Source of the DNA: Chryseobacterium limigenitum
Lineage (GTDB): Bacteria > Bacteroidota > Bacteroidia > Flavobacteriales > Weeksellaceae
DNA: 64,000 nucleotides
Direction of reading: 5' to 3'
Assembly (NCBI RefSeq): GCF_900114875.1
Contig: NZ_FPKW01000004.1
Location: forward strand, 1-64,000
In this document: piece after piece, positions 35,330 to 44,176 of the stretch
Numbering within the stretch: the first letter of the stretch is position 1
How the letters are laid out: each line of letters opens with the position of its first letter
Made by a program: the position numbers and the translations under genes
Notes under the pieces: model-generated
The model's database searches: none
Told to the model about the DNA's origin: nothing
What the model saw: only the letters and a program-made list of their open reading frames with translations

Positions 35330-35769
35330 GAGTTGCTGTTTACAGGTTGAACGGCCCAAGATTTGAAACCAGGTTGTTTTGCTCCCGGTGGATGGGCGTG
35401 CATAACAGTCCAGACCAGACTTTCTTTGTAGGATAATTCATTCACATAAGCGCCTTCCCAAGTTCCCAGATACCACATCGTGATGATATTGTTCGACATA
35501 TCCTGCATTCCCGGATCTGCCATAATTTCGGATTGGATAGCGTTTCTCAATTGATCCTGACTGAAAGAATTTTCAAGGATAGATTTTGAAACGTTCAGAA
35601 ATTCTAGGAATGTTGCGGTTTCTATTTGACCTAAAATATGTTTGTAATAGGTCTCCGCCAAACCGGTGGATTGCAGCTCGTTCGCAGAAAATCCGGTGAG
35701 AGTTCCTGAAATCGACATAAACACGTCGTAGTAGTAATCATCGACGTTGAGGATTTTGTTAATAATCAT
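35326..35769 (-). CDS. FAD-SLDH-type small subunit (sorbitol/fructose/gluconate dehydrogenase small subunit family)
   Basis: 147 residues, without a twin-arginine signal peptide. The pattern NNIITMWYLGTWEG...SYKESLVWTVMHAHPPGAKQPGFKSWAVQP near the C-terminus matches the small subunit of periplasmic GMC dehydrogenases (ITRLWYTG..., SY...LVW...G..PPG...WA). It helps fold or export the catalytic subunit in known complexes. It overlaps the GMC gene by four bases, so the two are translationally coupled. Missing a TAT or Sec leader is odd for this family and suggests a cytoplasmic version. Confidence 0.68.
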   Translation of the reverse strand: MIINKILNVDDYYYDVFMSISGTLTGFSANELQSTGLAETYYKHILGQIETATFLEFLNVSKSILENSFSQDQLRNAIQSEIMADPGMQDMSNNIITMWYLGTWEGAYVNELSYKESLVWTVMHAHPPGAKQPGFKSWAVQPVNSNS

Positions 35770-35868
35770 TTCGTTTAAATTTTGATGGTTAAAGTTTTTT
35801 AAATGACAGTTATCATTTTATATTTTGAAGCATTGCTTATTTGCCATAATTATCAGTTTTTGTTTATT

Positions 35869-35876
35869 CAAATGTA
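35869..35876 (-). promoter_or_regulatory. Candidate -7 promoter element of the oxidoreductase cluster
   Basis: CAAATGTA on the plus strand reads TACATTTG on the minus strand, an exact match to TAnnTTTG, 100 bp upstream of the first cluster gene. No TTG -33 box at the expected distance. Confidence 0.4.
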
Positions 35877-36296
35877 AAGAGTTGGAATTGTTTTAATTTC
35901 AGTATTTCTACTTAATTTGTATCTCCTTAATGTTATTTAAAATCAGTCTAGATAAGGCTTGAATTGAATTTTTCTGTATTAAAATTACATAATTTATCAC
36001 TTAGTAGAGATAAAAATATTTAACATAATAAATTTTGTTTTTAGACTAAATAAAATTTATTTTCAATTAAGATTTTATGAAAATTAATTAAATTGACCTT
36101 AATTTCATAAAAAATGACTTTACATAAAATATCTATTACATTTTTCACAATATTAAGTGATGCAGTTACAGCGCAAAGCAGTAAAAAGCAAATGTGAAAG
36201 TTGATTCGGGACGAATTTCAATTTGATGAAAGACCCTATAAATATTTAATGAAAGGCATTTTGCGTCGGGTACTTTTATTTCTTAAAACTTGTTTG
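35877..36296. other. AT-rich intergenic region between the oxidoreductase cluster and the acvB gene
   Basis: No full-length gene. A 27-codon frame with a secretion-signal-like start occurs at 36114-36197. The following 90 bp have stop-interrupted coding-like sequence in more than one frame, so a degraded gene is possible. Confidence 0.4.
36114..36197 (+). pseudogene. Possible remnant of a secreted protein gene
   Basis: ATG followed by a hydrophobic leader (ISITFFTILSDAVTAQ) and a stop after 27 codons. The downstream DNA to about 36280 still reads as polar coding-like stretches when the frame is shifted (for example FDERPYKYLMKG). That would fit a gene broken by small deletions. This is weak evidence; it may be chance. 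Confidence 0.25.
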
Positions 36297-37001
36297 TTAT
36301 GGTAAATTTTTAGTTTTCAAAACTTGCTGAATATATCCGGAAATTATTTTCGTATTTCCACTATAATGATGGTTTCCCGGAATATGTTTCATGTGATAAT
36401 TATTACTCAAATTGATTTCATGATAAGGAAAATGAGCATATTCAAAATCACTTAGAATCAATGTTACAGGAGCATCAGTCATTTTATTAATCTCAGGAGT
36501 GACGAGCATACTGCCTTTTGGCTCCATCCCGAAATATTCATTAAGATGGATTTTAAAATCGGTGGTTTTTGAAGGGCCAATGATAAAAACATGCTGAATT
36601 TTATTTTTAAGATCATCCGTAAAGTAGTTGTAAACAAAAGGCGTGACATCGGCTCCAAAAGAGTAGCCTATCAAAATGACCTTTTGATTTTTTCGTCCCT
36701 GAAGCTGTTTATCGATGTAGCTTTCAATCGCAGAAGAAGTCTGTTCCGGAGTTTTTTTGTTCCAGAAATAGTTTTTTGTATTTAAACCGAAAACATCATA
36801 TCCCATCATATAAAAATCATTGGCAAGTCCTTTTGAAAAAGAGTTGAAACCCGCATCACCACTGAGATAAAAGATAATCGGTTTATCCGTATTTGAATTC
36901 CATGAAGTGATGTTGAAATCATCTTTGGACATACAGGAGTTCAATAAAAAAAATCCCGCAAAAGAAAGTATTCTCAAAATAAACTTGAATGCATCTTTCA
37001 T
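36297..37001 (-). CDS. AcvB/VirJ-family lipoprotein (probable lysyl-phosphatidylglycerol hydrolase)
   Basis: 234 residues with a lipobox (FFLLNSC, acylated Cys23). The VirJ domain is clear: FYLSGDAGFNSFSKGLA, GYDVFGLNTKNYFWNKKTPEQTSSAIE and the nucleophile elbow LIGYSFGADVTPF. The family (Pfam VirJ/AcvB) includes Agrobacterium AcvB, which removes lysine from lysyl-phosphatidylglycerol. The start codon overlaps the stop of the upstream mprF/lpiA-like gene by four bases, the same operon order as lpiA-acvB. It would act outside the inner membrane as a brake on lipid lysylation. Confidence 0.82.
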   Translation of the reverse strand: MKDAFKFILRILSFAGFFLLNSCMSKDDFNITSWNSNTDKPIIFYLSGDAGFNSFSKGLANDFYMMGYDVFGLNTKNYFWNKKTPEQTSSAIESYIDKQLQGRKNQKVILIGYSFGADVTPFVYNYFTDDLKNKIQHVFIIGPSKTTDFKIHLNEYFGMEPKGSMLVTPEINKMTDAPVTLILSDFEYAHFPYHEINLSNNYHMKHIPGNHHYSGNTKIISGYIQQVLKTKNLP

Positions 37002-39574
37002 GGTTTCATAACTTTATTAAGAGAAGCAGGAATTTGTATTAAATCGAAATCACTGTTGTACACCAGATATTTATTTTCCCATGTATTGGCATACTTTTCC
37101 TTAAAATTTCTAAGGGTCTGATATGATTTAAAGCTTCCAACTCTCTGGTAAACAAATTGTAAGGCATCTTCTGCCGCATTGCTCGGTTCCTGCATTCCCG
37201 CCATGGGAGTCATTCCCATATTTATATATTTCAGGTCTTTGATTTTGGCGTATTCCACCAATTTTACGATAAGTAAATCTACGCTGCCACTTGGAGCATC
37301 TTCCGTTTTTCGGATCATATCGTAACTGCATTCGTCTGGAGCACAGTAAGGTATGATGTTGAGAAAAGCAACACACTTACGATCAGTATCAAAAATAAGG
37401 ATAAGGTCCTGAAATTTTGCTGTTTCGGAGTCAAACATTCCTTCCGCAAAAACAATTTCTTTTTTATCGGATTCTGTTAACCAAAGATCAGATACTTTTT
37501 TTATTTGCTCAACAATATTTTCGGAGTGGGGAGCATATAATATTTCGGCTTTGTAACCTGCTTTTTCCAAACCATTAATGCCGTTTCGTATTGATTTTCT
37601 GTCTTTTCCGGTCAGGCTGAATTTTTCTGCATCCAATATAGCATCCTGCCCGATAAAAAGTTTTTGTTTTTTTAATGGATTAAAATGAATCAATCCGCTT
37701 TCATCAACCCGATAATAGCAGGTTTTTAAATTATTTTTCTGGCAGTAATGATCAAACTCATTGATAAGGTCTGTTTTATCGTTTTCGGGGCATACAGGTT
37801 CTTCCAGCACAACAGCAAATCCGTTGGCAGTTCTGAAAGCCACAAATCCGTGGATATCTTCCGAAAAATAAAACTGCTTTTCCTGAGTAAGTTTAAAATA
37901 ATCCAACGAAGAGTTTCCGTATTCTTTAACCAGATTTTCCGCATTACTGGAATTTTCGGAATCGTCTTGTTCTTTATGAATATTCATCCTGTAAAATGAA
38001 AAAATAAGGATCAACCAGAAAGCAGCACCTAGAATATAATTAAGATTTTGAAAATCTCTTGCAAATGGAGTGTTTGAAATAAGCCCCGAATCTTTAAATA
38101 ATAAAAATGTATGTAAAGTATAATAAACAGCTTGTTCTTTGGTGAAATTAATTCCAAAATGATTTTCACTGATAAAATAGAATGCGAGACAGTCAAAAAT
38201 AAAAATAATGGCAAAAATCCCTAAAAACCTGCTGAAACCTCTATGTATCGACATTCTTTTTGCTCTTAATATATATTCCTTTCGGCTGTATAATAAAAGT
38301 CCCAACGTGAGTAGTGCAAATAAAGCTTCTTCATAATCCAGTGCTTTTGTCAGGTTGAAAACTACCGATGTAATTGTAAGAACAACAGCAAAATACCATG
38401 CTCTTTTAGATCCACGGAAAAGATTAGCCGAAGTCACCAGAAGCAGAATTCCGGAAATAAGCGTCAGTATTTTGGAAAGATGAATCGCTTCCAGTGGAAG
38501 ATAGTTTTTAAGAATATGAATCCTGTCTGCAAGAGCCGGAGTGATCACAGAAAGAATATTGATGATTCCTAATAAAAAAATCATAAACACAGGCAATACC
38601 CTCGCAAAAAGCTTTCTTCCGCTCCAGAGATAGGAAATAATTCCCAACACAAGAGGAAGCCAGAATTCAAAAAAACGGTATACCAACGTAACGCCCAACC
38701 CATCGGAATGACTGTATCCAAAATTAGCGAGGATAAAAGTTAAAGAAAATTCTACCGCTCCCAATCCGCGGAGAAACGGAGAAACGATCATAAGCAATAC
38801 AGAAACCACATACGAAATCGCCGCCGCAGAAAATGAAGCAGGAACACCAAACGCATACATCGCAATCAAAAGGTGAAAAACACCACAACATTCGATCGCT
38901 ATTGAAACAAGAACTGTGAGCCAGAAATATTTTTTATCAACTTCACTGTTAAATATTTCTTCCGCAGAATTGATTATTTTAGGAAATTTTTTCTCAAAAA
39001 ATCTATACGCAGCGTTTTTTCTTCGGAATGAAATAAAAATAAAATAACAAAGTACAAGAACGCCTGTCAGCACTGCAATACCGATCCAGCTGTCTCCGAA
39101 ATTTTTATTGATAAACACAGCATAAGCAATAAGAGGAATTCCGACGATGAGAACAGTTAACAATCCCACAAAGCCATAAACAACACTCGCCTGATGAATT
39201 TTAGAGGATTTATAACCTTTGGTTCGTATATTTCTCGGAAGATAAGCCAGAGAACTCACGCCGCCGGCTGGCAAAAAGATGCTCAGAAAATTTCGTTTTA
39301 AAAATAAACCAATGGCGTCAGGTAATTTTACATCCAATCCAGTGCTCCGGAAACTTGTGACATACATTAATCCCTGAAGAGCAATATATATTAATGTTAA
39401 TGCAGCTCCGGATAATATCCAGTAGAGATCAGCATTACGAAGTTCAGGACCAATAGATGCCATTTCATGTCTTTCACTCCTGAAAAATACGAATGCCAGA
39501 AGTAAGATAATAACAGCCAAAGCTTCTTTCCAGCCGACTTGCTTAATGATTTTTGATATTTTATTAATCTTCAT
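36998..39574 (-). CDS. mprF: Phosphatidylglycerol lysyltransferase (MprF/LpiA family)
   Basis: 858 residues. The N-terminal half has many membrane segments of the flippase-like domain, including FLKRNFLSIFLPAGGVSSLAY. Further membrane segments follow, and from ~residue 545 the cytoplasmic DUF2156 GNAT-like synthase domain, with FSLTGKDRKSIRNGINGLEKAGY and YINMGMTPMAG. It transfers lysine from Lys-tRNA to phosphatidylglycerol and can move the product outward, reducing sensitivity to cationic peptides. It shares an operon with the acvB-like gene. Full length with no frame breaks. Confidence 0.88.
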   Translation of the reverse strand: MKINKISKIIKQVGWKEALAVIILLLAFVFFRSERHEMASIGPELRNADLYWILSGAALTLIYIALQGLMYVTSFRSTGLDVKLPDAIGLFLKRNFLSIFLPAGGVSSLAYLPRNIRTKGYKSSKIHQASVVYGFVGLLTVLIVGIPLIAYAVFINKNFGDSWIGIAVLTGVLVLCYFIFISFRRKNAAYRFFEKKFPKIINSAEEIFNSEVDKKYFWLTVLVSIAIECCGVFHLLIAMYAFGVPASFSAAAISYVVSVLLMIVSPFLRGLGAVEFSLTFILANFGYSHSDGLGVTLVYRFFEFWLPLVLGIISYLWSGRKLFARVLPVFMIFLLGIINILSVITPALADRIHILKNYLPLEAIHLSKILTLISGILLLVTSANLFRGSKRAWYFAVVLTITSVVFNLTKALDYEEALFALLTLGLLLYSRKEYILRAKRMSIHRGFSRFLGIFAIIFIFDCLAFYFISENHFGINFTKEQAVYYTLHTFLLFKDSGLISNTPFARDFQNLNYILGAAFWLILIFSFYRMNIHKEQDDSENSSNAENLVKEYGNSSLDYFKLTQEKQFYFSEDIHGFVAFRTANGFAVVLEEPVCPENDKTDLINEFDHYCQKNNLKTCYYRVDESGLIHFNPLKKQKLFIGQDAILDAEKFSLTGKDRKSIRNGINGLEKAGYKAEILYAPHSENIVEQIKKVSDLWLTESDKKEIVFAEGMFDSETAKFQDLILIFDTDRKCVAFLNIIPYCAPDECSYDMIRKTEDAPSGSVDLLIVKLVEYAKIKDLKYINMGMTPMAGMQEPSNAAEDALQFVYQRVGSFKSYQTLRNFKEKYANTWENKYLVYNSDFDLIQIPASLNKVMKP

Positions 39575-39952
39575 AAATGTGTTGGAGTAACGTATGTAAA
39601 AACCCTTTAATAAAAATAAATAAAAAATCTTTTAATAATCAATTATCTTTTAATAATATATGCTACTGTTTAGTAATCTTTCATTTTAATTCTAAAATAA
39701 TAATAATAATAAATTGAATTAACGAACTGTGAAACAGTAATATGTGGCGATTTTATTGTGAGATGAGAAACTATTTATGGATATGATAATTTAATATCAG
39801 CATTTTATCAATTATTTTCTCATTTTGATAAAATTCTATGCTTTAGTCATTAAAATGGTGAAAAAAAAATATTGTTTAATGTCATTTTTATACTAAAAAG
39901 CATATTATTTTAAAAACATTTTCAAAAAAAATAAAATAATTTCTTGATTTTC
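39575..39952. other. Intergenic region with promoters of mprF
   Basis: Very AT-rich. It contains a TAA trinucleotide run near 39698-39711 and TTTTATCA/TTGATAAAA words around 39803-39833. These are related to the palindromes further right but do not form the same spaced site. No gene. Confidence 0.4.
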
Positions 39953-39973
39953 TTATCATATTTTTAATGATAA
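39953..39973. promoter_or_regulatory. Candidate operator TTATCAT-N7-ATGATAA, site 1
   Basis: Perfect 7-bp inverted repeat with a 7-bp AT spacer (ATTTTTA). It is repeated with variations at 40041 and 40064 in the same divergent control region and at 57301. Ligand and regulator unknown, but the adjacent Nudix-type regulator is the obvious candidate. Confidence 0.5.
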
Positions 39974-40040
39974 TATCAATTTATTTTAGTCTTAATTTAT
40001 TTTAATCTAAATGTCTATTTATTAATCTCTTTGTAAAAAT

Positions 40041-40061
40041 ATATCATCGTTTTTATGATAA
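40041..40061. promoter_or_regulatory. Candidate operator, site 2
   Basis: ATATCAT-CGTTTTT-ATGATAA keeps 13 of the 14 arm positions of site 1 and the same 7-bp spacing. It is in tandem with site 3, two bases away. Confidence 0.45.
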
Positions 40062-40063
40062 CC

Positions 40064-40084
40064 TTATCATATTTTTAATGGTAT
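40064..40084. promoter_or_regulatory. Candidate operator, site 3
   Basis: TTATCAT-ATTTTTA-ATGGTAT. The first 17 bases are identical to site 1, and the right arm is degraded at two positions. It lies about 85 bp upstream of the -7 element at 40167. Confidence 0.4.
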
Positions 40085-40166
40085 TGTTATCATAAAAAAT
40101 AGATATGTAATATGTTGATAAGCAGTAGGTAGTGATAATTTTATTTTTTTATCTCGATTGAATTTT

Positions 40167-40174
40167 TATATTTG
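40167..40174 (+). promoter_or_regulatory. -7 promoter element of the xyl regulator operon
   Basis: TATATTTG matches TAnnTTTG exactly and lies 27 bp before the ATG at 40202. It decides against the longer reading frame that begins inside this element. No clear -33 TTG is present, possibly because activation or AT-tract effects replace it. Confidence 0.55.
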
Positions 40175-40201
40175 TCATGTTACGTAAATGTTAACATAGA
40201 A

Positions 40202-40927
40202 ATGATTCCGAATTTTATTCATACGTATGTTTCTGTCGACTGTGTTGTTTTTGGTTTCGACCTTGAAAATCGACTGAACATTTTATTGGTACAGCGTCGC
40301 ATGGACGATGTGCCTGCAGAAAGACAAAGAAAATTGCCGGGTAGTTTAATACTCAGCGATGAAGATGTAGACGATGCAGCTCAACGAGTGCTTCATGAAT
40401 TAACGGGTATTAAGAAAATGGTTCTTAAACAGTTTAAATGTTTTGCAGATCCGTTACGGGCAAGTAATCAGGATGATATAAAGTGGATGGATACAGAGTA
40501 TAAACATCACATAGACAGGATCATTACGGTGGCTTATCTTTCTCTCTGTAAGATCGACCACAAGATTAACAGTACGAAATACGATACGGTAGACTGGCAT
40601 CCGATCGATGAAGTTCCGTCGTTGCCGTTTGACCATAATAAAATCATCAGTGAATCTTTAATTGAGATCAGAAAATGGATAGAATCCGACTTCTCAATTA
40701 TTTTCGAATTGTTACCGAAAAGATTCACGATAAGACAATTGTATCAATTGTATAGCGCTTTAAGTGAAAAACGGATCGACATTAAAAATTTTCACAAGAA
40801 GATTTCATCGTTCAGCTACATTATCCCGTTGGAGGAGATAGAAACCAATGTTTCGCATCGCGCTGCAAGATATTACAGATTTGATGCTAAAATTTATAAG
40901 AAAAATAATACCAGACTAATAAAATAA
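40202..40927 (+). CDS. Nudix-type transcriptional regulator of xylose utilisation (XylR/AraR-like)
   Basis: 241 residues from the ATG at 40202; a start ten codons upstream would lie in the promoter. Residues ~10-145 form a Nudix fold (VDCVVFGFDLENRLNILLVQRR). Its Nudix box DDAAQRVLHELTGI has lost the catalytic REUxEE Glu pattern, so hydrolysis is unlikely. The C-terminal ~75 residues (FTIRQLYQLYSALSEKRIDIKNFHKKI) are the winged helix. Bacteroidota use this NrtR-like architecture as sugar-responsive repressors. It is followed 16 bp later by xylB and xylA, so the effector is probably xylose or a derivative. Confidence 0.85.
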   Translation: MIPNFIHTYVSVDCVVFGFDLENRLNILLVQRRMDDVPAERQRKLPGSLILSDEDVDDAAQRVLHELTGIKKMVLKQFKCFADPLRASNQDDIKWMDTEYKHHIDRIITVAYLSLCKIDHKINSTKYDTVDWHPIDEVPSLPFDHNKIISESLIEIRKWIESDFSIIFELLPKRFTIRQLYQLYSALSEKRIDIKNFHKKISSFSYIIPLEEIETNVSHRAARYYRFDAKIYKKNNTRLIK

Positions 40928-40943
40928 TACCTTTTTTGAAATT

Positions 40944-42428
40944 ATGTATTTACTAGGATACGACATTGGCAGTTCTTCTGTAAAAGTTTGTCTCATTGAG
41001 GCATCCAGCGGAAAAATTATAGCATCAGACTTTTCGCCTAAAAAAGAGATGAAAATCACTGCTGTAAATCCCGGTTGGGCAGAACAAAACCCTGCTGACT
41101 GGTGGTTGAATTTAAAGCTGGCTCACGAAGCTGTCATGCATGAATCCGGCATCAATGCAGAAGATATTAAAGGAATTGGTATTACCTGGCAGATGCACGG
41201 TTTGATTTTAGTAGATAAAGATCAGAACCTTTTAAGACCTTCAATTATCTGGTGCGACAGCCGTGCTGTTCCGTATGGTGAAAAGGCTTTCAAAGAAATT
41301 GGAGAAGAGAAATGTTTATCGCATTTACTGAATTCTCCGGGAAATTTTACCGCATCAAAATTAGCCTGGGTTAAAGAAAATGAACCTGAAATTTTCGAAA
41401 AAATTGACAAAATAATGCTTCCGGGAGATTACATCGCGATGAGACTTTCAGGGGAAATCGGAATGACCATTGAAGGTTTGTCAGAAGGAATTTTCTGGGA
41501 TTTTAAAAACAATCGTATTTCAGAAGACGTAATTAATTACTACGGAATTCCAAAAAGCTTTTTCCCTGAAATTATCCCAACTTTCGGAATTCAGTCAACC
41601 GTTTCTGCGACGGCGGCAAAGGAATTAGGTTTAAAAGAAGGAACTCCTATTTCTTACAGGGCAGGTGATCAGCCGAATAATGCATTGTCATTAAATGTTT
41701 TCAATCCGGGCGAGATCGCTTCAACAGCCGGAACTTCAGGCGTTGTTTATGGTGTTTTAGATCAGCTTGAATATGATAAATTATCGAGAGTAAATACGTT
41801 TGCACACGTTAATTACACGCCGGAACAGACCAGATTAGGCGTTTTATTGTGCATCAACGGAACAGGAATTCTAAATTCTTGGTTAAAACATAATTTTGCG
41901 ACTTCACTTTCTTCTTATGGAGATATGAACGACTTGGCATCGCTTTCACCGATCGGTTCTAAAGGTTTAAGTATCATTCCTTTCGGAAACGGAGCCGAAA
42001 GAGTGCTTGAAAATAAAGATACAAGCTGTTCGATGCACGGAATTAATTTTAATATTCATTCAAAAGGAGATATTCTGCGCGCAGCCCAGGAAGGAATCGT
42101 ATTTTCCTACGAATACGGAATGGATATCATGCGAAATATCGGCATGGATATTCAGGTGATTCGTGCAGGAAACGCCAATATGTTTTTAAGTTCGATTTTC
42201 CGTCAGACACTTTCGAGTGTGAGCAATGCGGTGATTGAGCTTTACGATACTGACGGAGCGGTAGGTGCAGCAAGAGCTGCAGGAATGGGAATTGGTTTCT
42301 ACGCCGATTCTAAAGAAGCCTTTTCATCCCTTGAAAAAATTGCTGTCATCGAGCCGGAACACGAAAAAAGAGATCAATATTTAGAAGCCTACTCAAGATG
42401 GATGAGACATCTTAACGAAATAGTATAA
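40944..42428 (+). CDS. xylB: Xylulokinase
   Basis: 494 residues of the FGGY carbohydrate kinase family. N-terminal phosphate motif [15 protein letters not shown], substrate-site [25 protein letters not shown], and the hinge region [26 protein letters not shown] are as in XylB. It phosphorylates D-xylulose to xylulose 5-phosphate for the pentose phosphate pathway. It is second in the operon after the regulator, with xylA 110 bp downstream. Confidence 0.92.
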   Translation: MYLLGYDIGSSSVKVCLIEASSGKIIASDFSPKKEMKITAVNPGWAEQNPADWWLNLKLAHEAVMHESGINAEDIKGIGITWQMHGLILVDKDQNLLRPSIIWCDSRAVPYGEKAFKEIGEEKCLSHLLNSPGNFTASKLAWVKENEPEIFEKIDKIMLPGDYIAMRLSGEIGMTIEGLSEGIFWDFKNNRISEDVINYYGIPKSFFPEIIPTFGIQSTVSATAAKELGLKEGTPISYRAGDQPNNALSLNVFNPGEIASTAGTSGVVYGVLDQLEYDKLSRVNTFAHVNYTPEQTRLGVLLCINGTGILNSWLKHNFATSLSSYGDMNDLASLSPIGSKGLSIIPFGNGAERVLENKDTSCSMHGINFNIHSKGDILRAAQEGIVFSYEYGMDIMRNIGMDIQVIRAGNANMFLSSIFRQTLSSVSNAVIELYDTDGAVGAARAAGMGIGFYADSKEAFSSLEKIAVIEPEHEKRDQYLEAYSRWMRHLNEIV

Positions 42429-42538
42429 TCCACGTTACAACGGAGTTTTCCATTGTACTTACTGACCTTTTCCAGATCAGTGAGCGGGGAATTTCTACGC
42501 AAAATTTTAAAACTAAACTAAAAATTAAAACAAAATAT

Positions 42539-43867
42539 ATGAGCACTTTAACAGGTACAAAGGAATATTTTCCGGGAATAGATCAAATCAAATTTGAAGG
42601 TAAAGAAAGCAGAAATCCAATGGCATTTCGCTATTATGATGCCGAAAAAATCATAATGGGAAAACCGATGAAAGACTGGACGCGTTTTGCAATGGCTTGG
42701 TGGCATACGCTATGTGCCAACGGAAGTGATCCATTTGGAGGGTCAACCATTCACCATCCTTGGGACGCAGGAAGTGATGCGGTTTCCAGAGCTATGCAAA
42801 AGATGGATGCCGGTTTTGAATTTATGTCTAAAATAGGCTTTCAATACTATTGTTTCCACGATATCGATCTGGTAGATCCTGCCAATAACTGGAAGGATTA
42901 TGAAAAAAATCTTCAAACTATCGTTAAATACGCAAAGCAAAAGCAACAGGAAACAGGAATTAAGCTTTTATGGGGAACAGCCAACGTTTTTACGCATGAA
43001 AGATACATGAACGGAGCTTCTACCAACCCAAACTTTGACGTAGTTGCTTGTGCCGGAACTCAGGTTAAAAATTCTATTGACGCAACGATTGCTCTTGGCG
43101 GAGAAAATTATGTTTTCTGGGGTGGAAGAGAAGGTTATATGAGTCTTTTAAACACAGATATGAAGCGTGAAAAAGATCATTTGGCACGTTTTCTTTCAAT
43201 GTCTCGTGATTATGCCCGTCAGCAAGGTTTTAAAGGAACTTTTTTGATTGAACCAAAACCGATGGAGCCTACAAAACACCAGTACGACTACGATTCTGAA
43301 ACGGTAATAGGATTTTTGAGACATTACGGATTAGATAAAGATTTTAAATTAAATATCGAAGTGAATCACGCAACATTGGCAGGTCACACTTTTGAGCACG
43401 AACTTCAGGCTGCTGTTGATGCAGGACTTTTAGGAAGTATCGATGCCAACCGTGGAGATTATCAGAATGGTTGGGATACAGACCAGTTTCCGATTGATTA
43501 TTATGATATGGTTCAGGCTTGGTTAGTACTTCTTCCGGCAGGCGGTTTAGGAAATGGCGGAGTAAATTTTGATGCGAAAATCAGAAGAAATTCTACAGAT
43601 CCGGAAGATTTATTTATCTCTCATATTTCAGGGATGGATGTTTTTGCAAAAGGACTTTTGGCCGCTGCAGATATTCTTGAAAATTCAGATTATAAAAAAT
43701 TAAGGACTGACCGTTATTCTTCTTTTGACAACGGAAACGGTAAAGCTTTCGAAAGCGGAGCTCTTACGTTGGAAGATCTTCAGAGAATTGCCCACGAAAC
43801 AGGCGAACCTCAGCCAAAAAGCGGAAAACAGGAATTGTTTGAAGCGATCGTGAATATGTATATCTAA
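42539..43867 (+). CDS. xylA: Xylose isomerase
   Basis: 442 residues, class II length. Conserved YCFHDIDLV with the catalytic His, [25 protein letters not shown] (metal-binding Glu and catalytic Lys), [16 protein letters not shown] and SIDANRGD blocks are all intact. It converts D-xylose to D-xylulose with divalent metal. In the same direction as xylB, it completes the xylose branch of the locus. Followed by a family A repeat. Confidence 0.97.
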   Translation: MSTLTGTKEYFPGIDQIKFEGKESRNPMAFRYYDAEKIIMGKPMKDWTRFAMAWWHTLCANGSDPFGGSTIHHPWDAGSDAVSRAMQKMDAGFEFMSKIGFQYYCFHDIDLVDPANNWKDYEKNLQTIVKYAKQKQQETGIKLLWGTANVFTHERYMNGASTNPNFDVVACAGTQVKNSIDATIALGGENYVFWGGREGYMSLLNTDMKREKDHLARFLSMSRDYARQQGFKGTFLIEPKPMEPTKHQYDYDSETVIGFLRHYGLDKDFKLNIEVNHATLAGHTFEHELQAAVDAGLLGSIDANRGDYQNGWDTDQFPIDYYDMVQAWLVLLPAGGLGNGGVNFDAKIRRNSTDPEDLFISHISGMDVFAKGLLAAADILENSDYKKLRTDRYSSFDNGNGKAFESGALTLEDLQRIAHETGEPQPKSGKQELFEAIVNMYI

Positions 43868-43917
43868 TATCAGTAAAAAGGCTGCTAAACACTAAGGATT
43901 TTTACAAATTACAATAA

Positions 43918-44131
43918 GTGAGCCTATTTAAACTATTAAAATTTAACCACAAAAGTCACAAAAGTTATTTGGATAGTTAACTGTTTTAAATGATTAGAAA
44001 ACAACAGTTAATCAAAGAATAAAAATCGAAGATTTTTTAAACTTATGTGTTCTTATTTGCTGCTTATTGATAAGCTTAAAAAGCAGTAAGTTAATCTTTT
44101 GTGTCTAAAATAAAAGTTTTAAAAAGCTTAT
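43918..44131 (-). repeat. CACAAAAG dispersed element (family A), copy 5
   Basis: TTTAACCACAAAAGTCACAAAAG at the left. The centre GAATAAAAATCGAAGATTTT is followed by AACTTATGTGTTCTT, the same order as copies 3 and 4. The right end is truncated: CTTTTGTGTCTAAAA lacks the GGTTAAA edge. It fills the gap between xylA and susC. Confidence 0.7.
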
Positions 44132-44176
44132 TAACAGCCCTTTTTATTCAACCCTAATTTTTAAAAAATAATAATT

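Noticed and set aside
36297-37001. VirJ as a type IV secretion component
   Set aside because: No VirB/VirD4 genes are nearby, and the operon with an mprF-like gene matches lipid lysine metabolism.
40172-40201. TTG start 30 bp upstream for the Nudix regulator
   Set aside because: It falls inside the TATATTTG promoter element; the ATG at 40202 is preferred.
14516-44131. A CRISPR array from the repeated CACAAAAG words
   Set aside because: Copies are over 200 bp, dispersed over 30 kb and lie in opposite orientations with no spacer-repeat periodicity or cas genes.
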